Assembly: GCA_002110485.1 (NCBI GenBank) | Contig: MOWL01000045.1 | Coordinates: 1,178,001 to 1,242,000, forward strand | Length of the DNA stretch: 64,000 nt | Reading direction: 5' to 3' | From: Emergomyces orientalis | Taxonomy: Eukaryota; Ascomycota; Eurotiomycetes; Onygenales; Ajellomycetaceae | In this document: positions 12,394 to 25,184 of the stretch, one piece after another | How the letters are laid out: the number at the start of each line of letters is the position of its first letter | Position numbering within the stretch: position 1 is the first letter of the stretch | The notes under the pieces: generated by a model | The model's database searches: none | The model's input: only the letters and a program-made list of their open reading frames with translations | Told to the model about the DNA's origin: nothing | Translations under genes and position numbers: made by a program

Positions 12394-15300
12394 TTTCGGC
12401 CACAGCCAGCTGATCAAAGACCAGACTCCAGCGATAAAAGGGGTGTCGAGATAGAGTGGTGTGTGAGGCGAGTAGACGGTGGAGAAAGGGTTGGTAAAAC
12501 AAGCACAGAAACGCGTCTGTGGAGATCGATAGCGTGAACAAAGAAGAGAGCTGACAGACACAAGTGATGGAACTGAGGGGTAGAATATATGGGGGTGTGG
12601 GAAGAACCTTAAGGTTATATATACCGGGAAAAGACACCCAGTGCGACCACAGCAGCGCGGAAGGTGTGTATGTAAGCAAGGTAAGCAAGGCAGGGAGAGA
12701 GATGTGTATGGATGTACAGTACTGCTAGGTACTGAAGAGGGTGGGATGGATGAGATCCTGCATGCAGAGATATGCGCGTGGATGTAACTACTGTACCAGC
12801 CCGAAGCAAATTTAGAGCAGAGCAACCTGGTATCAAACCCAAGAACCGTAAACTGGCGATTCACAAATCGCGAATGACGATTCTGATTTAGCTTCCTCCC
12901 GTCACTCTGGCCCTGTTCGAACCCTGTAGCGCCTCTTTCTTGGCCTCCGCAGAGGCTTATTAGTTATGCCATCCATGTGGAGACGGGAGGGAAGAAGAGT
13001 AAGCTAAGTTAAGGGAGCCTGCGGAAAAGGCTATGGTTCTGACAAAAAGTATGAGAGCTACACATATTTGACTGCCAGTGACAGTGACTGCAGAGTTTCA
13101 ATGATAAAGTTCAAAGCTACCACACCTTTAATATCTGTGTTTCGGGAGGCGAAACGTCCAAAACCCAAAGGCAGAAAGAAATGAGCAGGAGAATGTATCT
13201 TGTCGAACAGCACAAGGACTTGGGGGACAAGGGGGGGAGAACTGTGGATCCGAAAGCCGAGGCATAGTACAACTGTGAGCAAATAGTAATGATGAGCGAT
13301 TGGATTGTGGGGGATGCGTAGTTTTTGACACAAGTGGAGCATGGCAACCCCCTATCTGCGCTGCTCTCACTGCTCTCAGCTTGTTTTGGTTGGTGTTGCG
13401 AGATGAACTTTTTTTTTGGTGTTTGTGGGGATGCCAATGACGATCTTGGCTGGGCAAAAGTCGAAACAGTCCAAAAACCATAAAAAGGCGCATATTAGGC
13501 TGGGTTTAGCTCCGGGATGCTATCATGGATCCAGGATGGGGTACGCTATGGAGGGCCCGAGGTACCTAGCTTCGAAGGTAAAATGACATTAGGCTGGAGG
13601 TACCATTTACTAATGTAGCTGCTCCTTGACCCTGATACACACTAGGTACTACCTAGGTACCTAGGTAGGGTTCAAACACCCAGATGTGGTCAAGCTTACG
13701 GTTATGGTATCTCCTCCTATTTGATGACGGTTATGCAGTGCCCGAGAGCAGCGGCCCCCATAGCCTACTACAACTGTATTTTGGGCTGCACATACCCGAG
13801 GAACGCTGCTCGATTACGTCAACATGCCTGAGCTAGTTAGTTAGTTTAGTTGTATGCGTATATGTGCGCGTATATAATAATGGATGCGCGCAGGATAGAA
13901 GCAAATGAATATCCAACTGAGTATCAGCTGTTTCAGTGTTTGAAGCTGTTGATAACTGAGGACAGAGAAAAATGGTTGTTGGTGGTATTTCTTCAGTCCC
14001 ACTATCATTCTCATTTCCTTCCCCGCTGTCATGAGGATCGGGGGACATAGCAAGTTATTTTCTGTTTGTCACGAGTACACTGAAATAACATGCAACCTTG
14101 GAAGTAACTAACAGTAAGAATATATATTCTTTCAACATTTACTAGCTGCTAGAGTCCCCGCCTCTCTTCCCCTCAAATTCTGTGCCCCCAATTTGTCTTT
14201 GACCAAGGATCACTGGGCGGGCTACCCTACAAGACGGCGGTCTTTATTTTCTGTGGAGATAGCCACGCAATCGACATACTGACTGGTCAGAACACCGGGA
14301 AGGCGATATCTTTTTGATGGCCGGACCCCCTCATGTGCTTTTCTTGTCTTGCTTGTTGTGTCTGGGTTTTCCCAGTTTCCTGCCTAATTGATTGGATACT
14401 TCTCACCGATAATCCATGCTTCTCGAGTCAGGCTATGTTAGCGGCTCAAATGATGATAGACTTGGGGAAGCTTCCAGGGGGCTGGCTTTACTTGGCTGGT
14501 ACATCGAAGCTTTTCTCGCCCAGTGATCTCCATTTCAGCGGCCAACTTTTAAACCCGGAGGACCACGAAACTCGCACCTTGAATAAAGCCATAACACCGA
14601 CTCCTCATCTTATTATTATCATGTCTGTTCGCGGAAACCTTTATCATCACAGAAATATCCAGGCAAGAGCTTGTATCAATTTCTCTGGCCTACCCATACT
14701 CCTTGACAACAGGGCCACCATGTGCCTACCCCTAGGCCACCTAGCGAATGTGCGCTCCATGCCCCCTGCCTAGCTGGCAAAGAAGTGCACTAAACTGGAC
14801 AAGGGCGGCAGCGGCAACAGACGATCTTCGATGTGGCGCTCCTTAGTGGCACTTGGCGCATACAATGGCTTTCGCAGTCTGCAGTAGTGCAATATAAGAA
14901 CGCCACTCAATAATTAACCCCCACACGTACAAAAATGCACACCACCCAAACATTCGCCCAAAGGGGTGTGTATGACCGTTGCCAACTCTTGCCATGATGC
15001 TATCCCGATTTTATTCTTATTAGCCATCAAAGGACCTACCAACCAGAGTAAAAAGATAAGTTTGCTATTAACAAAGCAAGAAGCGTTAAGGCACAGCATC
15101 AGAAACAAGCCTTGACCATCATAGCGAAACGAAAACGAACAAAACATGATTCAATTCTAGACGTTTGCTGATGGGAACAGTTGATCTAGAATTTCCTCGC
15201 TTCCTAAACATCCATGGATAGTTACATCTGGGATAAAGATGCCGATAGGCAATCTACTGCGTAATGAGAACTTCCTCACATGAGATGTCGTCTCGCCCTC

Positions 15301-16454
15301 CCCACACGAATAATGAGGAGATGTGGGTGTATTTTAACGCCATGCTCCACACGTGTCATTACTGAAAAGTGGAGGCGGGAGGCTTTTGACACCTCGTTAA
15401 AACGAAATCTTTTTCAAAAAAAAAAAGAACCACGAACCAGAAACGGCTAGGAAACACCAATCAAAATACCAGAATGAGAATCGACCAATTCAATACGCGT
15501 AACTACGGTACTCAAGTGCCATCCAATCGCTATCATTTTCCATCACCTCTTGTCAAATCGCACAGACGATCGACTCATTCCCTAGTGTGACAGCTCTGGA
15601 GAACAATAAATGCACGCATGTGGAAGTCTTCGAGAAAAAAAAAACATTCCGTCTTTTCCAACTGATCACCATTTGCTTCTTCTCTCTGTCTCTCTATTAA
15701 TATTTTTACTGGGGAAGGCTGAATTAGGTCAAGCTACTGCGTGGTAATATTTATGAACCCATTACATAGTATTACATGACTCTGCCATATGCCTATGTAT
15801 AAAACAGTCCATACCTGCTTAGGTATATAAGCCCCCGCTCTACCCCCACCTCGCTCCCCTGTCCCAACCTGGAAGATAAGCAAAGTTTGTCCCCTCACAC
15901 CGGTCTGCTCGGCAGGCCGGGATGCTCTCCAGCTCCCCAGCTCCACCAATGGTTGTCATTGATCATGTCGTAAAAATGGCATCCGACTTCATTGGTTCGC
16001 CATTATATGGTTGTTTGATCATATATTCCGAAGAAATCAACCGCCGCACGCGTGAGGTGATGGGACCGGACGCGGCGGTTGCAAACTGATGAACTGGTAT
16101 ATACTGGTACATCCGCATGCAACCACTACTACAACATCCAACTAGTAGTACCCAAGGAGTAGTTGTTGAAGTAGCTTTTTTCCAAGTGAAAGCTTGGTCC
16201 TTGGTGCTTGGTGCTTGTTCGATGATATCATGATTAAGGTTCCCCAACCCAGGGGCATCCGGGAACGGTTGGCAGGATCGATAGGCATTATTGGAGGGGC
16301 GAAAATCGTTTTTTCTTTCTTTCTTTGTGTTTTTTTTTTTTTTTTGAAGAAAAGGATATTGGCACCTTTGTCTATAACAGGCTAACTCATCACTAACTCA
16401 TTAATGGAAATGAAAGAAAGAAAAAACAGAATTATTGATACCAATGAAGGAGAG

Positions 16455-16495
16455 CAAGAAGAAGAAGAAGAAGAAGAAGAAGAGGAAGAGGAAAA
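16455..16495. repeat. GAA/GAG trinucleotide microsatellite
   Basis: An almost uninterrupted GAA tract with a few GAG variants. It creates artefactual poly-Glu and poly-Ser reading frames on the two strands; no gene is inferred. Confidence 0.8.
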
Positions 16496-17233
16496 TTGGA
16501 TACAGTTAAAAAAACCTCCCCGGGAAAAAAAAACAACAATCAGTCCCTGCATATATGCATGTTTGCAACAGTATGCATTCCTCAAACGAGTCGATCTTTG
16601 TCTCTACCAATCCATCCGCCCTCCCTGTTCTTTTGTTTCCACTTCTTTAACCTTTATAACTTTATCCATATTGAATTTTTTTCCGCACTTATTCTCCACG
16701 CATGAATACCCTTTAAATCCCCCTTTCCTCGAAAAAATATATTTCTATCATGGCTAGGAATGGATGGACAACAACGTTTACGGAAAAATGCTAGGGGCCC
16801 TACCTATATGACGGATATAGGTAGGAAATGTAAAAAAGTTCCTGGATGCATGGCTTTTTCATGCTTCCCTTCTTTCTATCGCCCCCTCTCCCGCAAAGCA
16901 AAATTTCCTCCTTCACTTTACTTTCCATGTTAAGAAGTCGTAACACATAAAATAAAATAAAAACGAGAAGAAGAAAGAAAGAGAGAGAGAAAAAAAAGAA
17001 AAGAAAAGAAAAGGACAAAAGAATGGACGCTTCATTCTAATGATTGAAAACTGCACTTTCATTCCTGCCATCCCCGCTCTGTCCCCCTCGACTCCCACCC
17101 CTTTTTCTTGCGAGATGCATACCTAGGTATTACTTTGACGTCAACACAACCCATTCAATAGTAGCATCTAATCTCAAACTCACATATTACGGACACACCA
17201 CTCAAATATAGAGAGATACATACTTTGCTACTA

Positions 17234-17307
17234 CCAAAAAGAAAAGAAAAGAAAAGAAATGGAAAGAAATGGAAAGAAAATATGAAAATAAAAATAAAAA
17301 TAAAAAT
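17234..17307. repeat. A-rich low-complexity repeats
   Basis: Successive GAAAA, GGAAA and ATAAA pentamer/hexamer runs form about 75 bases of purine-rich low-complexity sequence in the gene-poor stretch. Confidence 0.7.
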
Positions 17308-18651
17308 ATCTCAATTGCACTCGAGACTTTGTCTAATCTGTCTAATCTAGATCAAAGGGCCCCATGCACTTGATAATTTCATAGTACCTACCCACCACAG
17401 CCCGTCGACCTCCAGCTATTCGATCGTTATGGAATGGTGACCTGCGAGTTCGTTTTTGTCAGTCAGTATGTCGCGTGTGTTTGGGGGGGAGGGGGGAAGA
17501 TATAACGAAAGAGAAATGGGTTTACATGCAGATGCGCGGAGAACATCAGACTCGCATACCCAGGTGGACAGCCACGGTTTCAAACTTCAAATACTTCAGC
17601 TGTTGTTATTGAATCAGGGTGTTCAAGTTCTCGTCCTCAAGGATTGAGAAGTTCCTGGCCATGTTGGGAAATCTGGGTCCACGTGTAGTGATGATTTCTC
17701 CATTTTATTGCGGAATGCCCGTAAACATCTTCTACTTAGAACAGCTTTACTCTGGTATTTCCGGGGTTCCATCGGCGCGCGGCTCACGGAGTGATCCTAT
17801 TGCAAGAGGTAACCAACAGCTATTGAGCCAGAGCAGATTCAAGGCCGTTTAAAAAAAAAAAATTCCTTTTTCTTTATTTTTGTGCGGCCGTCTATGTAGC
17901 CATGAAGGTCTGCCTTATGACGAGGCCTGAAGGAATTGAAAGTTATGCTCCTCAATTCAGTCCAAGGGCGTACCTGTAGTAGCTTACCCCAACCGGCGTG
18001 GGAGGTCGATCAAGTTTTGTCACCCATGCGAAGCCTTGTAGCCGAATCACCAAATTTAAAGGGTTTGCACATAGCATGTATCCGCAAGTAGGAACCTTGG
18101 GAAATAATTTTCGGTCCAGCTGTGTTTGTGTCTTGGTGCTTACTTTGTAAAAGATGTAACATTTGGGACCACCTCGGAATATTCACAAAAAGAAATGAGC
18201 TCAAAAAGAGTATCAATGATTAATTGGAATTTGCCAACCGATTTGCAGCGTTTTGATTGTTTTTCTCTTTCTATATCGGTAGTGGTCGACCTTTATACAC
18301 TTATATATACGGGCCGAGGTAGCTGTGTTCGAATAATCCTAGAAGAAAGCGCTTTTATTTTATTTTGGCAGGCCTTGGATGGAGCCGTGCAGGAATCAGC
18401 CAGGCACAGCAGAAATCGAGAAGCACAAGCTGCGACTGTAGGTTACCACACTTCATTTCACGCGTAACCCAAGGGCAGGAAAGAAAACGGAGAAGAACCG
18501 AAACTGGTACTCCATATATAAGTTCCTGTGGAAATGGTTATCTCCTTTTCATGCCTGACAAGCTGAACTCTCAAGTAGCAGAGACAGGGGATAGCGATAA
18601 CCCACAAAACCCTTTCATGTAGACTATAAGGCCGTGGAGGTGCCAATTAAT

Positions 18652-18676
18652 GTTTTTTTTTTTTTTTTTTTTTTTT
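18652..18676. repeat. Poly(T) run
   Basis: More than 20 consecutive T residues. It may be a slippage-prone homopolymer or an old poly(A) tail in reverse orientation; no element body could be recognised next to it. Confidence 0.7.
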
Positions 18677-19271
18677 GTCCTGGAAAATGGATCGAATTTG
18701 CCAGTATGGTAAAGCCCTGGAGAAATGGAGCCTTATGAACGGGCAATGAGAGCTCCACTGGGTTAAGAAGGATTGTAGTCATCTGGCACAAATTTCTTTT
18801 GTCTAAGTCCTAGGTCAGGGTATTTGGTTGAAAATGTACTCTGCAATTCTCGGCTGGCTTGAGAATGTCCACGTCTATGTTTAGATTTATTGCCATGAAT
18901 TCCAGGATTGAAAACAAATTGGCAAGGCACTGTTGGAGGAAAGGGTAGGTAGTACTCTGCAAGTATCTTTTGAATTTGGCAACAGTGGGAACTGAGGCGG
19001 GATATTCCTCGGAGGTACCCAACCGTGACTTTTCTTATAGTGGCGCAGTGTGAAAGCTTAACGCCGCCAACATCAGCCACACTGTAACTCAATTAACCGC
19101 GTAACGAACAGCATACAGGAATATATCACCGCCATAGCACTGAATGCCCAAGTTGCTGTCTTCCACACGCTCTTTGTCTACTCACTACCTAGCTATATTA
19201 TCTTGCCTTATTCCGTATCTGCCCTCATTTGGCTATCTTGGTTTTCCCCTCGCCTATCTTTACCCCCGACG

Positions 19272-20958
19272 ATGTCTAGTCCAAAAGATGAGGGGTCCGG
19301 CGTCCCCGCTGGCAGTCGAGGCTCATGGTCGTCGTTCTTAAAGGTGAGAAATAGGTTAATTAAATGTAAAAAAAAAGAAAAAAAGAAAAAAAAAGAAGGA
19401 ATATTACGGCGCATATCCCAGCTGCTGTTGCAATCCCTTTCTGACATGCCTTTTACTAGTCAATCGCTTCTTTTAACGGTGATCTCTCCTCCTTGACGGC
19501 TCCTCCCTTTATCCTCTCGTCTACCTCCCTCGTTGAATATTCCGCATACTGGGCCGAACACCCAAAGATCTTTATTGCTCCAGCCAAAGAGCCTGATCCC
19601 GAGAAACGTGCCCTCCTTGTGCTAAAATGGTTCCTCAGCACCCTCCATCAGCAATATTGCAGCCGCAGCGAGAAGTTGGGTAGCGAGAAGAAACCGCTGA
19701 ACCCGTTCTTGGGCGAGCTGTTTCTGGGGAAATGGGAAGATGAGGGCGATGTTGGAGAGACACGGCTTGTTAGCGAGCAAGTGAGGTTCGTGACAAATGA
19801 AAATTTATTAATTATGAACCCAGCATTTTGCTGGGGAATTGGAGACACCTTAAAACTCACTCCGTTTTGCAGCCATCACCCACCTGTTACGGCCTATGCA
19901 ATCGAGAATGAAAAACATGGTGTGCAGGTAAGTTATCAACCCACTTGATAAGTTTGAGATACAACATTCCTGACATTGGAACTTTTCTCCGCCTACGCAT
20001 TCAGCTCCAAGGATACAACGCCCAAAAAGCTTCCTTCTCGAGCACTATAAACGTGAAACAAATCGGGCATGCCTTATACTCCCTCACTCCGCAACCCACC
20101 ACAGCCAACCCATCCCCAGACCGAGAAACATATCTCATAACTCTCCCTTCACTACACATCGAATCCCTAATTTACGGAACCCCCTTCGTCGAGCTCAATA
20201 GACACACTCAGATCGTCAGTTCCACCGGCTACATCGCCAAGATTGAATACTCAGGCAAAGGCTGGGTGAGCGGGAAGAAGAACTCCTTCAATGCCATCCT
20301 ATACCATGAGAGCGACGGAGAAAAGAAACCCCTCTACACAGCCGAAGGCCAATGGTCCAACACCTTCGTCATCAAAAATGCCCGAAGCAAAAAGCAAGAG
20401 ATCGTAGCCCAATACTGTGCCAGGACAGAAAAGACGACTCCACTCACAATCGCCCCGCTGGAGCAACAAGACCTGTACGAATCAAGAAGGGCATGGAGTG
20501 ACGTTGCAGCCGCCATTGGCCGCGGGGACATGGACGCTACCTCCGTTGCAAAATCGAAGATCGAAGTCGCCCAGCGCCAAATGCGCAAGCTTGAGCGTGA
20601 GGAGGGCCGCGAGTGGGAAAGGCGGTTCTTCAAGCGCGTTGAGCCCAGTGAGGATGATCAGGAATTTCTCAAATTGGCAGAGAAGCTGGGATGGACTGAT
20701 TCGAATGGCAACGGCGTGGAGTCTGATAAGACGGGTGGAGTGTGGAGGTTTGTACCTGAGTCTGCTAAGAATGCGGTCCCGCCTTACCATAAGGATGGGG
20801 GACGCGGCCTAGGATTAGTAGCGGACGATAGCTCTCCTGCGGAGGTTGCGGAGGTTCCGGAAGCTTCAGAGGTTGCGAAATCTTCGGGTGATGTTTACAA
20901 GGATGAGGGTGGAGAATATAGTCGGGACAGCGACAAAGGCAAGGCAGCTGAGAAGTGA
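19272..20958 (+). CDS. KES1: Oxysterol-binding protein, Kes1/Osh4 type, 468 aa
   Basis: Exons are 19272..19343, 19460..19785, 19873..19927 and 20005..20958; phases close to 468 aa. The family fingerprint EQVSHHPP (residues 130-137) is rebuilt exactly across the second intron, which strongly supports that junction. An N-terminal lid-like segment (SFNGDLSSLTAPPFILSS) and LNPFLGELFLGKW also match the ORD fold. There is no PH or ankyrin domain, so this is the short Osh4/Kes1 class; the C-terminus is about 30 residues longer than yeast Kes1 (434 aa) and acidic. Known role of the family: exchange of sterol and PI4P between membranes, notably at the Golgi. It converges on the RTA1-family gene downstream. 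Confidence 0.93.
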
Positions 20959-21869
20959 GGGGGATACTAAACTGGCACCATATTTTTTTTTCCATTTTCC
21001 ATTTCTTTTTGGATCTATAACGAAAGCATCCAAAACCCCAACCCCCCTTTTATATAAATCAGATTTCTTGGCATTGTTGAAATCATCCAGGTGACGATTT
21101 TGTTTAGGTTTCTTTTGTCCTCCGCTTTTTCCAATCATTCGAGCCGAGAATGTTTTGCATTGCATGGGGTCCATTCAGTTTATATGGGTTTTATTTTATT
21201 ATTATTTTTGTTTGTTTTCTTTTTCCTTTCTACTTTTTTTTTGAGAAGGAACTGGCGATCAGACAATGGGATGGCATGAAGTCATAAATGGTCAATTGAT
21301 GATATATCAAAAGACATGAAAACACGACAGAGTGGTATTTTAACAAACTAGAAGTCATAGATCACATATATTTTGCCAATATCATAATCATGATCATATT
21401 TATGTAGCTCAAGTTGTGAAGAATCATATCTGGTTTTTCATTGATTTATTTGATTGATTGACTGAACAAGTTATTTATATTTTCATTGATAGCTTTTGTG
21501 AATTTTAATGAAATACACAAGGATATAATTTCATAGAGATGTATTAGATATGCAATGAGTTCTAGTCTAGCAAGGAAATGTACATCAGGGGGAAACAACT
21601 CATCAGCTACAATAGCCAACATGTGCATAGTGGATCCGATGGAAGGGGGTGATTATATACAAGTATATGGAAAAAAGGGAGAAAAGAGGTGGAGGGAAAA
21701 TAAGCAGAATATAGAGATTGCCGGTACAAAGCATAGTATTATTATTATCATTTTTTATTGAAAAAAGCGCCGGGTGGAACAGGGGTGAGAGTCAGGGCAA
21801 GCGTTCCAGTTGCATTAATCGCATAATTGCAGGATTAGTCGAAATATAGAAAGAGTCAAAATCATCTCA
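20959..21869. other. Convergent intergenic region
   Basis: Lies between the 3' ends of the plus-strand OSBP gene and the minus-strand RTA1 gene. It is T-rich next to the first stop (about 20975-21240) and AT-rich to about 21760. Probably 3' UTRs; no gene seen. Confidence 0.55.
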
Positions 21870-23095
21870 TCATCGTTGAAACCGCTCTTGATGGAATTCT
21901 GGCGACATTGCAGGATCGATAGAGGCTGCTCGATGGCTACTATTCAAGCCATCCTGCATTCGCAATGCCTCTGTTTCCACATCACTGCCAGACTCAACAT
22001 CATTAACACGTTGGCCGCGATGTCTCCACGAACGCTTCGGCCGATCCTTGGCCTTCTTCTTATCCTTCTTCTTCTCTTTCTTCTGTTGCTTCGGAAACTC
22101 GCTCTCAGGCCCCACAAGCGCAGTACCAGGGTGCACAACATTAAACAGAGCGAGACCGAAAAACATAGGTACGGCCTCTAGGCAATAAAAGGCCGTTTCG
22201 CTGGTGGCTAGGCCGGATTCAAGGCCGCTTGAGTACTCGACTAGGCGGTAAATGATGCGGATGGTGATTAGGATGAGGGCAGCGTAGAGGCAGTAGAGGA
22301 GGCGGCGCCAGGGGAGGTTTTGTGGTTGGTGTACTTCGAGCTTGGTCATTAAGTATTGGAAGCGGCCGGCTAGGACAAAGAACAAGATGATGAAGAGTTC
22401 TTGAAGGCCGATGCCGCCCATATCTGTGTGCATGTAGATTAGTATGTATTTTATGGAAGATTGGAGTATCGGTAAATTTCTAAATTGGGGGGGGAGTAAT
22501 TTGACGAAGAAAAATTATGTATCACATACAAACATTTATGCCAATTTTGGCCATTTTCGGATTGTCAGATGACATCAAGCTGGCAGACGATGATTGCACG
22601 AGCATGGAAAAGACATCCAGCAAAACAAATATAACTGTAATTCGCTGAGCATTGACACCAAAGATCCTTTTCTCTGGGATGTAGAAATAAATCATTCGCC
22701 CCATAACCATGAAGACATAAGCATTAAGCCAGACAGGTGCGAGAATGATGAATAATTGTTGTGGGATGAAGTGCCACAGCCCCTTTATTGTCCTCGCGGA
22801 GACAATGCGAAATGCGAACCCTGCTGTTTCCCAAAGGGCAGCCATAATTATCACCCAGCAAAAGTTCTAGTAAATGGGGGGATTCAATTTAGTATATTCA
22901 GCTTTCTACAACTCTCAAGGGGTTGAAGGAAAGTAAGGGAGGATGTAAACGCACTTTTCGGAATGTAAACCATTGAACCATGTGAGCCAGCGAGGTTACC
23001 GCAAACAGCGAAGTAAAAAGGATGGCAGCCTCAATGGAGGGACAATATAACCAGCCAATATCCTCCGTGTTTCTGTCAAAAGCACAACGGTCCAT
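21870..23095 (-). CDS. RTA1-like 7-TM lipid-translocating protein, 343 aa
   Basis: Exons on the minus strand are 23095..22955, 22866..22530 and 22423..21870, giving 343 aa. I chose ATG 23095 (MDRCAFDRNTEDIGWLYCPS); the frame is open slightly upstream only through a GTG. Seven hydrophobic segments are visible: IEAAILFTSLFAVTSLAHM, NFCWVIIMAALWETAGFAF, LFIILAPVWLNAYVFMVMG, ITVIFVLLDVFSMLVQSSS, GLQELFIILFFVLAGRF, LLYCLYAALILITIRIIY and the region from TAFYCLEAVPMFFGLALF. The arrangement EYSSGLESGLATSETAFYCLEAVPM is typical of RTA1/RTM1/RSB1 proteins. The tail after residue about 265 is cytosolic and Lys-rich (KKEKKKDKKKAKDRPKR). Yeast members give resistance to 7-aminocholesterol or export sphingoid bases; the substrate here is unknown. 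Confidence 0.9.
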
Positions 23096-25184
23096 TATTG
23101 CTTGCCTCACCGAAGGTGGACCTCGGGGAATAAGGAGAGTAAAGCAAAGTGAAAGAAGGCAAAGAAAGGTAAGGAATAATCTAGTCTGACTCTGACTATT
23201 AGAATATGATAAATTGCAGATTTAATCGTTGAAATTGCCCGAATACAACAGTCAGAGAATCAGGGCATTGACAGGGACTAAATATATATAGCCCTCTCGT
23301 TCCACCGTCTCCTTTAAATGAATAAATGAAGTCCATTTCGATCAGACTGCCTTTGGGCTGGTAGTGTATTGTCAATACTAAATTTAGACAATTGCAAAAG
23401 GAACCAGGACCCGGCTAGTCGATTAGTAAAGCAGAGAACGAAGCCATTTCGAGACTTTTAGGAGTATCAAAAACATCATTTCGCCCTGGTGCTCCGCGGG
23501 GAAAAAGAATCGATTGCAGAAGAAACCGAGAGTAGTCGTACGCAGGAATTGCTTGCTTGTTTTACTGCTACTGCTGCCCCTGTTGTTACCGCCGTTGCTG
23601 TTGTGATTGTGAATAATTGTTCCAGCTCGTATAGGGTGCGTTATTGTAACTAGTAGTGCGTCGTCACCTACTTGACTCTCAATGTTAGCCACGCAAGACT
23701 GCGGTGCGGAAGTCCGCGCAAAGCCCCAGGCAGCGATACGCAGTCTTCTATCCTTGCTAGCTTAGAAACCTTATTTTTTAGCAAGGGCCAGTGCTTTGAA
23801 TTATTGTTCACGCAGGTTCGTACACTCTCTTTTGTCTGTATCAATAGTATTAGCAGGCAGAGTGGTCTCGTGCAGTAAGAACAAGGATGGGTGCGACAGT
23901 AGCCCTTCCCAAAGTTCGCGATCGATACAGATCCATATCTCCGGTGTTACATGTTGATACGCCGAATCTGGATGAATCAGTATTAGTCAAGCAATTTTGA
24001 TCTCGGGATTGTTATTGCAAAGGGTTGTTGGTTGAAAAGATAATATAATAAAGGTGGAGAAGAACGCCGAAAATATTGGGGGCTAGTGGGATGTCGGACC
24101 GAGAACCAATCCTGGTGCGAGCGCGAAATGCGAGGAGAACCTAAACATCAAGCATTACGACAGCTTATCAGCTCTATATATCCCACAATCCACAGTAGTG
24201 TTTTCGGTAATCGCATTTCTCTTCGTTTAATGACGTTTCCTGCTCCTTGGAGCCGCGACGATTAAACGAGGGTAAATTTCTCAGATGATGTGCTGCTTTT
24301 TCGAGAAATTGATCTGCTGCTTCGTCGCCTCGCGGTCTGGTGTTACTATATATAGCTACTTGACTTTTAGCTTGCTGGTCACCACATCCTATTTCTGAAA
24401 ATCCAGGGGCCCTTGGGTGCGAACACGGTAACGTAGGCCTGCTTAACGCCCTGGTAAGAACTCAAATTTCTCTATACCAAGTTCAGGCAGGATAAAATAG
24501 TTCACGGCTCTAACAGGCCCATGCAAAAGGAGCGAGAATGAGACGGATAACAAACCAAATTCTGATTCTTTTTTCAGTTTCATATTTGTTTATCCTCCAA
24601 CAGAATTTGAAAGATAAACAAAAACAACAGAGGGGAAATACAGAAGAAAATAAAGAGAAAATTTCTGTTCGTCTGCGTGCCTGTCATTCAAATCCATCAA
24701 CTGAAGCTATAGTTTATGGAAAAAAAGGCCAGTCAAGTCTCCCGAGTGCGAATAAGCTAATATAATTGGTACAAGAAAGGTTGATGTGTTTGTATGGATT
24801 TGGGTGGAGACAACATAAAAGCAGAAACAAACAAAAAAAAAGAGCAAAAAAAAAAAAAAAAATTTGAAATGAAATGATAGGAGAGGAACAGCCAGTGAAC
24901 ATGTAAGAAGCTAAAAGGAAACAGAATAACACGTGTCGAAATGATTTTTTTGGGGTACAGTGATGGATCGCAAAAACAATATACCCTTCGTGGCAGATAA
25001 TCAATAGTAAAAACAAAGAAAAAAAGAACGGAGACGTCATTAGGGGACAAAACGAAGGAGAAAGCTCCAATGCATGAGAGAGAGTACGTGTGGAGGGTAG
25101 AGAGAAAGAACCCTGGCCTAACACCTCTTCCAAAGGCTTATCCTCCCATCCAAGCGTTTTCTAGCTCATTTTGTGTTTTGCGCC
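23096..25184. other. Intergenic, no gene seen
   Basis: Upstream of the RTA1 gene and downstream of the DEF1-like gene. Open frames on both strands are short and lack motifs. An A-run sits near 24830-24862. The last 300 bases before 25185 are probably the 3' UTR of the DEF1-like gene. Confidence 0.5.

Larger units (their letters stand above)
12394..19271. other. Long gene-poor stretch (~6.9 kb)
   Basis: This lies between two divergently oriented genes. Open frames are short, lack motifs and overlap on both strands. It holds GAA/GAG repeats (16455-16495), A-rich pentamer repeats (17234-17307), long T-runs (about 18652-18676), a TGACGTCA palindrome at 17136-17143 and CCTAGGTACCTAGG-like palindromes near 13645-13665. 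Minus-strand frames at 19092-18763 have protein-like pieces in two frames but no coherent gene. Confidence 0.5.

Noticed and set aside
12905..12925. GTTCGAACC resembling a T-loop
   Set aside because: No D-arm or acceptor stem at the right distance on either strand.
14333..14773. 146-codon plus-strand frame
   Set aside because: Erratic composition, no motif, and repeated short hydrophobic and Cys runs typical of chance frames.
16382..16585. Poly-Ser (minus) and poly-Glu (plus) frames
   Set aside because: Both are translations of a GAA/GAG microsatellite with no flanking domain.
18763..19092. Minus-strand frames with protein-like pieces in two phases
   Set aside because: No domain, no start and no splice pair joins them. 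Mentioned in the gene-poor-stretch finding but not called.
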